Assembly (NCBI GenBank): GCA_903906615.1
Contig: CAIVKT010000216.1
Span: 1-5,339 of the forward strand
Length of the DNA: 5,339 nt
DNA from: an uncultured Bacteroidota bacterium
GTDB lineage: Bacteria > Bacteroidota > Bacteroidia > Chitinophagales > Chitinophagaceae
Reading direction: 5' to 3'
Made by a program: the position numbers and the translations under genes. Shown here piece by piece: positions 1-5,339 of this stretch (position 1 is the first letter of the stretch; each line of letters opens with the position of its first letter). Under the pieces are notes generated by a model. That model saw nothing but the letters and a program-made list of their open reading frames with translations. It was not told the origin of the DNA and did not search any database.

Positions 1-291
1 GATGACGATTACAATTTCCTCAACCCCACTATCATATTTGAAGTACTCTCCCGCTCTACCCGCAATTATGACCGCACTACCAAGTTCAAGCTATACAGGG
101 ATATACCCTCATTGAAGGAATATGTAATGGTAGAAACAGAAAGCATAGGCGTAGAGGCTTGGCACCTGAATAATAAAGGCCAATGGGAGCTGAAAGAATA
201 TAAGTCGCTGACCGATGCTTTACTGCTACCTTCTGTACAGGTGTCTGTTGAATTGAAGGACATCTATGAGGGTACGGTGGCTGCGCAGTAA
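1..291 (+). CDS. Uma2 family (DUF820) PD-(D/E)XK nuclease-like protein, C-terminal part
   Basis: Frame 1 is open from the first base to the TAA at 289-291 and gives 96 residues with no start, so the gene begins upstream of the window. Family members are usually near 190 residues, so about half is present. The match rests on the core [10 protein letters not shown] (residues 8-17), S-T at 19-20, Y-D at 23-24, K28 followed by F-x-x-Y, and [11 protein letters not shown] (35-45). This is the usual Uma2 order of acidic strand, Asp-x3-Lys helix and EY strand. E14 and K28 are the likely PD-(D/E)XK active-site residues visible here; the remaining acidic residue should lie upstream. Trp residues and a short GxW turn follow (54-63), as is typical. 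Uma2 proteins are widespread, often multicopy, and their biological role is poorly known; nuclease activity is inferred from the fold. The gene faces the next gene tail to tail with 2 bases between stop codons. Confidence 0.88.
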   Translation, partial: DDDYNFLNPTIIFEVLSRSTRNYDRTTKFKLYRDIPSLKEYVMVETESIGVEAWHLNNKGQWELKEYKSLTDALLLPSVQVSVELKDIYEGTVAAQ

Positions 292-300
292 GCTTACTGC
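285..300. repeat. 16-bp perfect palindrome containing both convergent stop codons
   Basis: GCAGTAAGCTTACTGC is identical to its reverse complement. The TAA of the Uma2 gene (289-291, plus) and the TAA of the SH3 membrane protein gene (294-296, minus) lie symmetrically inside it, and each is preceded by a CAG Gln codon. As RNA it could form a 6-bp stem with an AGCT loop from either strand. No T-run follows on either side, so it is not a canonical intrinsic terminator. It may be a weak bidirectional end signal or a protein site, or a coincidence of the two gene ends. Confidence 0.7.
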
Positions 301-986
301 TGGAGCTTCTCCCAGACGTGCATCTCTCCGCCCTTGCAATGGGCCATTGCCGGCTCTGTGCGCACATTAAGCAATGTGCTGCATTTTTTACACAGGTATC
401 TTGTCTTCCCGAATTCGGCTAATTCGAACCAATCGTGATCAGGCGCATTGAAGCAGCCCTCGCTAATAGGAGCCGATTCCCTTCGCACGGTCACCCAGCA
501 ATGCTTGCATTGATACCAGAATTTAGGTTGAAATTTTTTCTCTTCTTCGAAATCGGCAGCCTTACGCCTGTCTGACATAGAAGAACGATAATGCAGTACT
601 CGTTTAATGACGATCAGGAATACGATAACACCAACAATAAAAGCAAGCAGTTTTTTGTCATTGTCACTCAATTCTTTTTTTGCAGTAGCATCCGGTTCCA
701 CAGCTGTAGATTCGTCAATTTCAGCGGAAGGCACATCATCAAAATACTGGTTGGTCACATACCCGGTCTTGCCTTTAAATGTCACTTTCCCCCAACGGTC
801 GTTCATGGGGGTCACATCTATTATGGTGCCTTTTTTAAGCGTACCCAGCAATTTTGCATCCACATCCTGCTCTGCCATCACCTGCACGCTTTCTATAGCT
901 TTGTAGGATTTAGCAGATGCCCCCTGCAATAAGCACAGGCAGCAAACCAATAGGAACACAATCTCCAGGTATATTTTTCTAATCAT
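294..986 (-). CDS. Membrane protein: signal peptide, SH3 domain, TM helix, two CxxC-C-H zinc-type motifs
   Basis: 230 residues from the ATG at 986. A longer frame exists to a TTG at 1025, but the ATG puts the basic residues R3 and K4 directly before a hydrophobic core (I9-L20) with a signal peptidase I site at ASA|K (25/26), so I prefer it. Residues 27-84 match a bacterial SH3 domain: a VMAEQDVDAKLLGTLKKG opening, then W65-G66-K67-V68, then G75-Y76-V77. An acidic linker follows, then one TM helix (about 113-128) and a basic stretch (K128, R129, R134, R140, R141, K142). By the positive-inside rule this puts the SH3 domain in the periplasm and the C-terminus in the cytoplasm. The C-terminal region holds two copies of CxxC-x14-C-x5-H-x-W: C160/C163/C178/H184 and C199/C202/C217/H223. 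Each has Pro five residues before the third Cys. These probably bind zinc. SH3 domains of this type often bind cell-wall peptides. No enzyme domain is seen and the role is unknown; a wall-sensing membrane protein is an inference. Confidence 0.85.
   Translation of the reverse strand: MIRKIYLEIVFLLVCCLCLLQGASAKSYKAIESVQVMAEQDVDAKLLGTLKKGTIIDVTPMNDRWGKVTFKGKTGYVTNQYFDDVPSAEIDESTAVEPDATAKKELSDNDKKLLAFIVGVIVFLIVIKRVLHYRSSMSDRRKAADFEEEKKFQPKFWYQCKHCWVTVRRESAPISEGCFNAPDHDWFELAEFGKTRYLCKKCSTLLNVRTEPAMAHCKGGEMHVWEKLQQ
303..398 (-). repeat. Second copy of the C-terminal Cys/His motif (residues 197-228)
   Basis: This copy runs Y197-x-C199-x2-C202, P212, C217, H223-x-W225-x2-L228, and ends two residues before the stop codon. 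All key residues keep the spacing of the first copy. Each copy has four potential metal ligands, so one zinc per copy is the simplest reading. Confidence 0.7.
420..515 (-). repeat. First copy of the C-terminal Cys/His motif (residues 158-189)
   Basis: This copy runs Y158-x-C160-x2-C163, P173, C178, H184-x-W186-x2-L189. It pairs with the second copy at an exact 39-residue offset. The equal spacing of every Cys, His, Pro and Trp indicates an internal duplication, although the residues between differ. Single CxxC ... C ... HxW motifs of this kind recur in uncharacterised bacterial and phage proteins, as far as I recall. Confidence 0.7.
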
Positions 987-1013
987 CCGCAATTTGTTAA
1001 CCGACCGAATAGA

Positions 1014-1021
1014 TAAAGTTA
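1014..1021 (-). promoter_or_regulatory. Weak candidate -7 box for the SH3 membrane protein gene
   Basis: On the minus strand this reads TAACTTTA, seven of eight matches to the Bacteroidota -7 consensus TAnnTTTG, and lies 27 bases upstream of the ATG at 986. Transcription starting just after it would exclude the alternative TTG at 1025, in line with the chosen start. No good -33 TTTG box is found 18-20 bases upstream (AATG at best). The gene could instead be read through from the large upstream gene. Confidence 0.2.
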
Positions 1022-1082
1022 GCAATCAATTTGATAAAATCATTACCAGGTACTATAAAAGATTATTATTGCCTGAGCGCGC

Positions 1083-1098
1083 AAAAATGCACATTTTT
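1083..1098 (-). other. AT-rich inverted repeat at the end of the Ig-repeat gene
   Basis: AAAAATG and CATTTTT are separated by two bases and can pair over 7 bp. The repeat overlaps the TAA stop (1097-1099) of the large gene. On the minus strand a T5 run ends the stem, then GCGCGC follows. The stem is mostly A-T pairs with a tiny loop, so intrinsic termination would be weak at best. It is the only terminator-like structure I see between the two minus-strand genes. Confidence 0.25.
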
Positions 1099-4000
1099 AT
1101 TCTGCCACAACCTTTGCCATATATCGGCCACTTGCGGTAGCCGCCGTAATGAGGTAAATGCCGGGTGTGTTTATTTTTACAGGTATCTCCGCATTAGTAG
1201 TTGCGCTGTACTCCTGTAGTTTCCGGCCCACAACGTCTGTGATCGTTATTAATGCAGGTTCATTCTCCTGCGTGTATACATGAGCAGTACACGCCCCGTT
1301 ATTGGGGTTGGGGTATACATCTAATCCGGCTGGCTGAGCGACCGGTGCGCCGGCAACCGCCGAGCCGCATACCGATGAAGAAAGCACCGTAACATTGAGC
1401 GAAGCCTCTGTGGTACCGCAGGCATTGGTCACAGAATAGGTAATAGTAGCCGTGCCGGATGTGAGGCCAAGCACGATGCCACCCAGCACGGGCGCTACCA
1501 GGTAATCGCTGCTGCCCCATGTGCCGCCGGTAATAGCATCTAACAATATGATCGTGGAGAACGGACACACCTCGGTAGCCCCAAGTATGGGCTGCACAGG
1601 TATATCTACAGAGATGGCCTCGCTGGCTGTATCGGTACCGCAACTATTGGTGACCACATAATATATTGTCGCAGTGCCCTCGCCTGGGCCGGTCACATAT
1701 CCGTTGGTGTCTAGCAGGGCTGTAGTCGGGTCGCTGCTGTACCACGCGCCACCGGCAGTGGCATCTGTAAGAGTATCTACAGAGCCGAGGCACAGCCCCG
1801 AAGGACCTGTGATAGATGCCGCAACAGGTAGTGGGTTTACGGTTACGGCCGTAACAGCGGCAGCAGTGCCGCAGCCGTTTGTAACCTCATAACTCAGGGT
1901 GTCTACACCGCCTGCTGCGCCGGTAACCAGCCCGGTGGTACTGTCTATTGTAGCGAAGCTGTACATACTGCGCCATATGCCACCTGTAGTAGTATCTGTA
2001 AGGGTAATGGCAGCGCCCTCGCACAAGCTGACCATGCCACCCGTGATATGCCCTGCACCCGGCAATGGATCTATAGTCACAATAGCAGTAGTACTGCGTG
2101 TACCGCAAGTATTGGAAACAGTATAGGTAACTAACGTTGTACCAGCCGATACGGCTGTCATTATACCTATGCTATCTATTGTGGCAATAGCTGTGTCGGC
2201 CATATGCCATGTGCCGCCATAAACGGAATCGTATAAAATGGCCGAACCATCTGCGCAGACGGAAGCTGGTACTACTATCACTCCGGTATCGGGCAGGGCT
2301 ATGATGGTGACATCTGTGTGAGCGGTGGTGGTGCCGCAGGCATTGGTTACAGCATAGCCTATAGTAGCATAGCCGCTTGCCCTGCCGGTGAGGGTACCCG
2401 TGCTGCTGATGCGGGCAATTGTAGTATCCTCGCTGATCCAGGTGCCGCCGGTTGTAGGATCTGTATATAGGGTGGTCGCACCCTCGCAAAGCGTGGCCGC
2501 ACCGCCTATCGTATCAACGCTTGGCTCGGTATTTACGGTCACAGACCTGGTAGCCACTGTGGTGCCGCAGGTATTGGTAACTGAGTAAGAAATGTTGGTA
2601 ACGCCCACAGTGGCAGGCAATACATAGCCTGAAGCGGTTATTGCAGCCACGGTATCATAGCTGCTGTGCCAGGCGCCGCCGGGTACACTTTCGGTAAGCG
2701 TATCAAAAGAACCAAGGCATACCATTGCCGGGCCGGAGATGATGCCAGCCGATGGCAGCGGCTTAACAATAACTACCTTAGACACAGTAGACGCGGCGCA
2801 GGTGGTAACTGAATACTGGATGGTGTCTATGCCTGCCGACACACCGCCAACAACGCCGGATAACACAGTGGCATGTGCGTTGACGCTGTGCCATAAACCG
2901 CCGCTCACACTTTCGGTGAGCGTGATAAACGCGCCGGGACAAACGCTGTCAGCCCCGGAAATAATGCCTGCCGAAGGTATAGGGTTGACAGTAACCACCC
3001 TGGTGGTGGGGAATGTGCCGCAGGCATTGATAATGGTATAAGTAATCGTATCAGTACCCGGCGATGCGCCCAATACCAAGCCACCGGACACAGTAGCGTG
3101 TGCATTAACTGCCGACCATCTGCCACCGGCCAAGGCATCGCTAAGCAATACGCTGGAACCTACGCATTCGTCGGTATGGCCGGTGATGGCGGGGACTGTG
3201 GTTATTGCATCGACTGTAACGGTAGTGGATGCACTGCACTCCGTATTGAAGTCTGTGAAAGTGATCACGGATGTGCCTGGTGTTCTCCCCGCAATATCTG
3301 TCGGGTAAGTCGTGCAAAAAAGGCAATCAAAGTAGCCAGTAAGCGTGGCTATGCTCGTATCACTACTGGTATAGCGTCCACCAGCATCGTAGCCATCAAT
3401 TGGTATACCGCCATGGTCATAATCATAATCAATAGATATGTAAGTGCTGCCGTAAGATAATCGGTCGCAATTTAAGGTTATTGTATCTCCCGCACATACC
3501 CTGTCAGGCCCTGTAAAAGGCCCGGGCAGTGCGTTGACAGCAAAAGGAAAGATACAGGTTGCCGCTCCTCCTGTAGTAGAATAAGTGATCATTCCTCCCC
3601 CGGCAGCCAGGCCATGAATGATTCCTGAAGAATTGATCGTAGCCGATGCAGTATCGCTGCTGCTCCATATGCCTCCGGCTACAATATCTGCTAATGCCGA
3701 AGAACCGCCTGCGCATACCACAGTGTTACCGGTAAATGGCCTGATGAGTGTAGTTGGTGTTACTGTTATGTGCCTTGCTCCTACATAACAACCTGCATAA
3801 GGATCTATGAGACGTATTGTTACTGAACCTGGTGCCACACCCCTTATCTCGCCATCATATGCCGAAGCAATTGAATAGTCACTGCTATACATGCCACCTG
3901 AATATATTCCCGGCAATATCAATGTATCTCCCACACCTACATTATTACACCCTATCAGCGTATCAGGCACATGTGATACATTTATATAATTAGTAGTGCT

Positions 4001-4471
4001 ACACCCTGCAACCGTGTAAGACAACATTGCAGAGCCACCACCTGTACCGGTAACAACGCCCGAAGCCGAGCCAACTGTAGCAACAGTAATATCGCTGCTG
4101 GTCCATACTCCACCGGCAGTTGTGTCTGCTACAACTGTAGTACTACCGTAACAAATATAACCGCCGCCGGTCATTGCACTCGGCGATGCGTGTACAGTAA
4201 CTGTCAGCACATCTGTATGTCTCGATGTCGTATAAGATATTACCGCAGTTCCGGCACTAACGCCAACTACTGTGCCATCGGTAGAATTTGCGACAGCTAC
4301 AGCAATATTGCTGCTACTCCATACACCACCTCTGGCTGTATCTGCCATTACGATGTATGCACCGGCGCATACGGTAGTCGGGCCTGTTATTTGTGCCTGC
4401 ACATGAGGAGCGAAGAAAACACAGATCAATAGAAAAAGAAGTCGTAGCGGATAGGATAGGTGCTTGGTCAT
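1097..4471 (-). CDS. Secreted multi-Ig-like repeat protein with T9SS C-terminal sorting domain
   Basis: 1124 residues. The ATG at 4471 is fixed by an in-frame TAA four codons upstream (4481-4483). Residues 1-26 are a signal peptide (R10, hydrophobic L11-F20) with cleavage at VQA|Q. About 13 tandem Ig-like units of 70-80 residues follow (28-1030; unit 5 near 110), each with an opening Cys, a GG-x-WxSSD-like core, IATI, GxVxGxxxG, and an IxYxVTNxCGT close leading to a VTVNPLP-type linker. These resemble bacterial Ig-like group 2 (BIG2) domains. The protein ends in a type A T9SS sorting domain: YPNPNNG (1053-1059), DVVGR (1079-1083), GIY (1104-1106), KVV (1120-1122). In known T9SS cargo this domain takes the protein across the outer membrane and is removed as the protein is released or attached to surface lipopolysaccharide. 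No catalytic domain is visible, so an adhesive or structural surface role is inferred. It lies 110 bases upstream of the SH3 membrane protein gene on the same strand. Divergence from the 4750 gene makes its own promoter likely. Confidence 0.92.
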   Translation of the reverse strand: MTKHLSYPLRLLFLLICVFFAPHVQAQITGPTTVCAGAYIVMADTARGGVWSSSNIAVAVANSTDGTVVGVSAGTAVISYTTSRHTDVLTVTVHASPSAMTGGGYICYGSTTVVADTTAGGVWTSSDITVATVGSASGVVTGTGGGSAMLSYTVAGCSTTNYINVSHVPDTLIGCNNVGVGDTLILPGIYSGGMYSSDYSIASAYDGEIRGVAPGSVTIRLIDPYAGCYVGARHITVTPTTLIRPFTGNTVVCAGGSSALADIVAGGIWSSSDTASATINSSGIIHGLAAGGGMITYSTTGGAATCIFPFAVNALPGPFTGPDRVCAGDTITLNCDRLSYGSTYISIDYDYDHGGIPIDGYDAGGRYTSSDTSIATLTGYFDCLFCTTYPTDIAGRTPGTSVITFTDFNTECSASTTVTVDAITTVPAITGHTDECVGSSVLLSDALAGGRWSAVNAHATVSGGLVLGASPGTDTITYTIINACGTFPTTRVVTVNPIPSAGIISGADSVCPGAFITLTESVSGGLWHSVNAHATVLSGVVGGVSAGIDTIQYSVTTCAASTVSKVVIVKPLPSAGIISGPAMVCLGSFDTLTESVPGGAWHSSYDTVAAITASGYVLPATVGVTNISYSVTNTCGTTVATRSVTVNTEPSVDTIGGAATLCEGATTLYTDPTTGGTWISEDTTIARISSTGTLTGRASGYATIGYAVTNACGTTTAHTDVTIIALPDTGVIVVPASVCADGSAILYDSVYGGTWHMADTAIATIDSIGIMTAVSAGTTLVTYTVSNTCGTRSTTAIVTIDPLPGAGHITGGMVSLCEGAAITLTDTTTGGIWRSMYSFATIDSTTGLVTGAAGGVDTLSYEVTNGCGTAAAVTAVTVNPLPVAASITGPSGLCLGSVDTLTDATAGGAWYSSDPTTALLDTNGYVTGPGEGTATIYYVVTNSCGTDTASEAISVDIPVQPILGATEVCPFSTIILLDAITGGTWGSSDYLVAPVLGGIVLGLTSGTATITYSVTNACGTTEASLNVTVLSSSVCGSAVAGAPVAQPAGLDVYPNPNNGACTAHVYTQENEPALITITDVVGRKLQEYSATTNAEIPVKINTPGIYLITAATASGRYMAKVVAE
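1100..1321 (-). other. T9SS type A sorting domain (residues 1051-1124)
   Basis: The segment shows the family order: DVYPNPNNG at the start, an ITDVVGR strand-turn in the middle, then PGIY and a final KVV strand. It follows a short linker (about 1031-1048) rich in Ala, Val and Ser with a lone C1035. C1061 just after the PNPNNG motif is less common for this domain. Export through the T9SS requires machinery encoded elsewhere in the genome. Confidence 0.9.
1382..4390 (-). repeat. Tandem array of about 13 Ig-like units (residues 28-1030)
   Basis: Unit starts are near residues 28, 100, 173, 246, 319, 429, 503, 577, 653, 730, 808, 887 and 962. In units 2, 8, 9, 10, 11 and 12 the two Cys are exactly 50 residues apart (107/157, 585/635, 662/712, 739/789, 817/867, 894/944). 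Units 3, 4, 6, 7 and 13 give 53, 53, 48, 47 and 49. An intradomain disulfide is the likely meaning for an exported protein. Unit 1 keeps C35 but has no second Cys. Unit 5 carries insertions and three extra Cys. The units have diverged at DNA level apart from short conserved words around the NACGT codons. Confidence 0.85.
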
Positions 4472-4488
4472 AAAAGGGTTTTAGGATA

Positions 4489-4519
4489 TAAATATAAGAA
4501 AGTATTTATAATATGCGAA
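4489..4519 (-). promoter_or_regulatory. Candidate promoter of the Ig-repeat protein gene
   Basis: On the minus strand TTCG (4516-4519) is followed after 19 bases by TATATTTA (4489-4496). This resembles the Bacteroidota sigma factor sites TTTG and TAnnTTTG at normal spacing, with one mismatch in each box. It would give a leader of roughly 12 bases before the ATG at 4471. The stretch is very AT-rich, so chance matches are likely. Confidence 0.3.
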
Positions 4520-4671
4520 GAATTTCCTGTAGTTGTTGTGAGTTTGTGTTTCGTGTGCTGTGCGAACTGGAGATGCTCTCCGGGGACACAAAAGACAAAG
4601 CAAGCGACGCTGAGCTATTGGTGGTCACTTACGAAATGAGGGCGCAGTATACTTATATCCTTGATCGGTGA
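4513..4671 (+). CDS. Doubtful 52-residue ORF
   Basis: ATG at 4513 to TGA at 4669-4671. The product begins MRRISCSCCEF, with three Cys close together, and ends AQYTYILDR. There is no recognisable motif, no clear ribosome binding site, and the start lies inside the candidate promoter of the opposite gene. It could be a small gene, a remnant of a longer gene, or a random open frame. I list it only because it is the sole ORF of note that fills this gap. Confidence 0.12.
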   Translation: MRRISCSCCEFVFRVLCELEMLSGDTKDKASDAELLVVTYEMRAQYTYILDR

Positions 4672-4738
4672 AGGCTTAGTAATATGATGGTACAATTGTA
4701 AAATGCTGTGGTCTAGAATGTGTTTTTGGACTATTTCT

Positions 4739-4746
4739 TACTTTTG
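4739..4746 (+). promoter_or_regulatory. Perfect -7 box match just before the kinase-like gene
   Basis: TACTTTTG matches the Bacteroidota -7 consensus TAnnTTTG at all fixed positions. It ends only 3 bases before the ATG at 4750, so transcription from it would start at or very near the start codon and the mRNA would be leaderless or nearly so. No convincing -33 TTTG lies 18-20 bases upstream (AATG at 4717-4720). Confidence 0.35.
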
Positions 4747-4749
4747 CAT

Positions 4750-5339
4750 ATGTTCTCATTAGATAATAGTCGTAATTTTGAGTTAATAAAAGTAAAGCAT
4801 GAACTACAAGATCTCATTCAAGGAAATGGCAGAGAAGAGCAAGGAGGTATTATCCAGGCAACAGCACGCTTCCTTAGAGGAAGCAAAACAGCAGGTGCTA
4901 GACTTGAAGAAATCCAGCACTCAAAAGAGCAAGAAACAGAGAAACTGATTTTCTTTATTAATGAAAATCAATTTTGGTATCATGCTGATATAAGCGAGAA
5001 TAATAAGATAGGCGAAGGCGCAGAACAGCAAGTCTACTACTTTCCTGAAAAAAATATTGTTATCAAGTTAAATGACAGCATTTATTTTGCGTACTGGGAG
5101 GATTATATAAATAACCTGATCCTGCATAATTATTTCTTTCCTTCCATCCAGTACAGTCTATTGGGTTTTCTTATGAAAAACAATGTTTTGTATGCTGTAG
5201 TCGAGCAGCTTTTTGTCAGAGCCACCGCTCACATAGATCTTGAGAATGTGCGCGATTTTTTGAAGCAAAATGGTTTTAAGAATACAAAAAACAATGATTA
5301 CTATCATAGCGAGTTGGGTATCATACTTGAAGACCTGCA
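4750..5339 (+). CDS. Protein-kinase-like protein, N-terminal part (cut by window end)
   Basis: The frame is open from the ATG at 4750 through the last base, giving 196 residues with no stop. An in-frame TAG at 4714-4716 limits the start to 4750 or the less likely TTG and GTG codons at 4720-4744. Residues 10-75 are a charged helical region. Then come a glycine-loop-like G88-x-G90-x4-V95, a VIK strand with K106 in the position of the kinase ATP-binding Lys, E117 as a possible helix C partner, a hydrophobic strand and hinge-like LYAVVEQ (147-153), and DYYHSELGIILEDL (183-196). This pattern resembles the kinase-fold domains called putative polyvalent protein kinase in Bacteroidota and phage proteins, where an ILEDLHDEN-type catalytic loop comes next. 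The final CA of the window is the first two bases of a His or Gln codon, which fits. The substrate and role are unknown. The region is AT-richer than the 3' part of the large neighbour gene. Confidence 0.7.
   Translation, partial: MFSLDNSRNFELIKVKHELQDLIQGNGREEQGGIIQATARFLRGSKTAGARLEEIQHSKEQETEKLIFFINENQFWYHADISENNKIGEGAEQQVYYFPEKNIVIKLNDSIYFAYWEDYINNLILHNYFFPSIQYSLLGFLMKNNVLYAVVEQLFVRATAHIDLENVRDFLKQNGFKNTKNNDYYHSELGIILEDL

Larger units (their letters stand above)
4472..4749. other. Divergent intergenic region
   Basis: The 278 bases between the divergent start codons hold a promoter candidate on each side. The central part (about 4560-4660) looks less AT-rich than its flanks and contains a small hairpin (CTGGAGA at 4567-4573, TCTCCGG at 4577-4583, one G-T pair) and a 52-codon ORF. 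I recognise no tRNA, riboswitch or mobile element in it. Confidence 0.6.

Noticed and set aside
591..932. Plus-strand open frames of 99 and 113 codons
   Set aside because: They are antisense to the SH3 membrane protein gene, which has a signal peptide and clear domains. Their translations show no motif.
987..1025. Thirteen-codon N-terminal extension of the SH3 protein from TTG at 1025
   Set aside because: It needs a non-ATG start and would bury the signal peptide behind extra residues. The ATG at 986 gives a normal signal peptide.
1299..3716. Many open frames of 60-120 codons on both strands within the large gene
   Set aside because: They are shadows of the Ig-repeat coding frame, caused by its biased composition. 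Similar ones recur in step with the repeat units.
4567..4583. Hairpin with a 7-bp stem and TGC loop
   Set aside because: There is no T-run on either side and it does not sit at a gene end, so it is not supported as a terminator.
4691..4700. 10-bp palindrome TACAATTGTA upstream of the kinase-like gene
   Set aside because: Palindromes of this length are expected several times by chance in 5.3 kb, and there is no second copy to suggest an operator.
4799..4948. A 49-codon Lys-rich plus-strand ORF starting MNYKISFKEM
   Set aside because: It lies wholly inside the kinase-like frame that is open from 4750 to the window end and has recognisable kinase features. It is an out-of-frame shadow.
1..5339. 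Idea that the Uma2, SH3-zinc and kinase-like genes form a defence system
   Set aside because: The genes lie on different strands with no shared operon, and the Uma2 and kinase-like genes are 4.5 kb apart with an unrelated surface protein between them. No sequence evidence links them.

Overview
The window most likely comes from a member of the Bacteroidota, plausibly the Chitinophagia or a related class. The main reason is an 1124-residue secreted protein that ends in a type IX secretion system (T9SS) C-terminal sorting domain, a system confined to that phylum. Supporting signs are start codons without a Shine-Dalgarno match, two sequences resembling the Bacteroidota -7 promoter box (TAnnTTTG), and a signal peptide whose mature end begins with Gln. 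The assignment below phylum is a guess.

Layout: (1) bases 1-291, plus strand: the C-terminal half of a Uma2-family (DUF820) nuclease-like protein, cut by the window start. (2) bases 294-986, minus strand: a membrane protein with a signal peptide, a bacterial SH3 domain, one transmembrane helix and two exactly equal-spaced Cys/His metal-binding motifs. It converges on the Uma2 gene with a 2-base gap, and a 16-bp perfect palindrome holds both stop codons. (3) bases 1097-4471, minus strand: a giant repeat protein with a signal peptide, about 13 Ig-like units (bacterial Ig-like group 2 type) and the T9SS sorting domain. It fills most of the window. (4) bases 4472-4749: a divergent intergenic region with candidate promoters on both sides and one small ORF of doubtful reality. 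(5) bases 4750-5339, plus strand: the N-terminal 196 residues of a kinase-like protein, cut by the window end just before the expected catalytic loop.

The genes do not form an obvious pathway. The two minus-strand genes both encode envelope proteins and could be co-transcribed across a 110-base gap, but nothing in the sequence proves it. I found no RNA gene, insertion sequence, CRISPR array or recognised defence operon. The most interesting items are the SH3-membrane-double-zinc-motif protein, a calcium-loop-like insertion in Ig unit 5 of the surface protein, and the truncated kinase-like gene. None of these is proven to be a new system.
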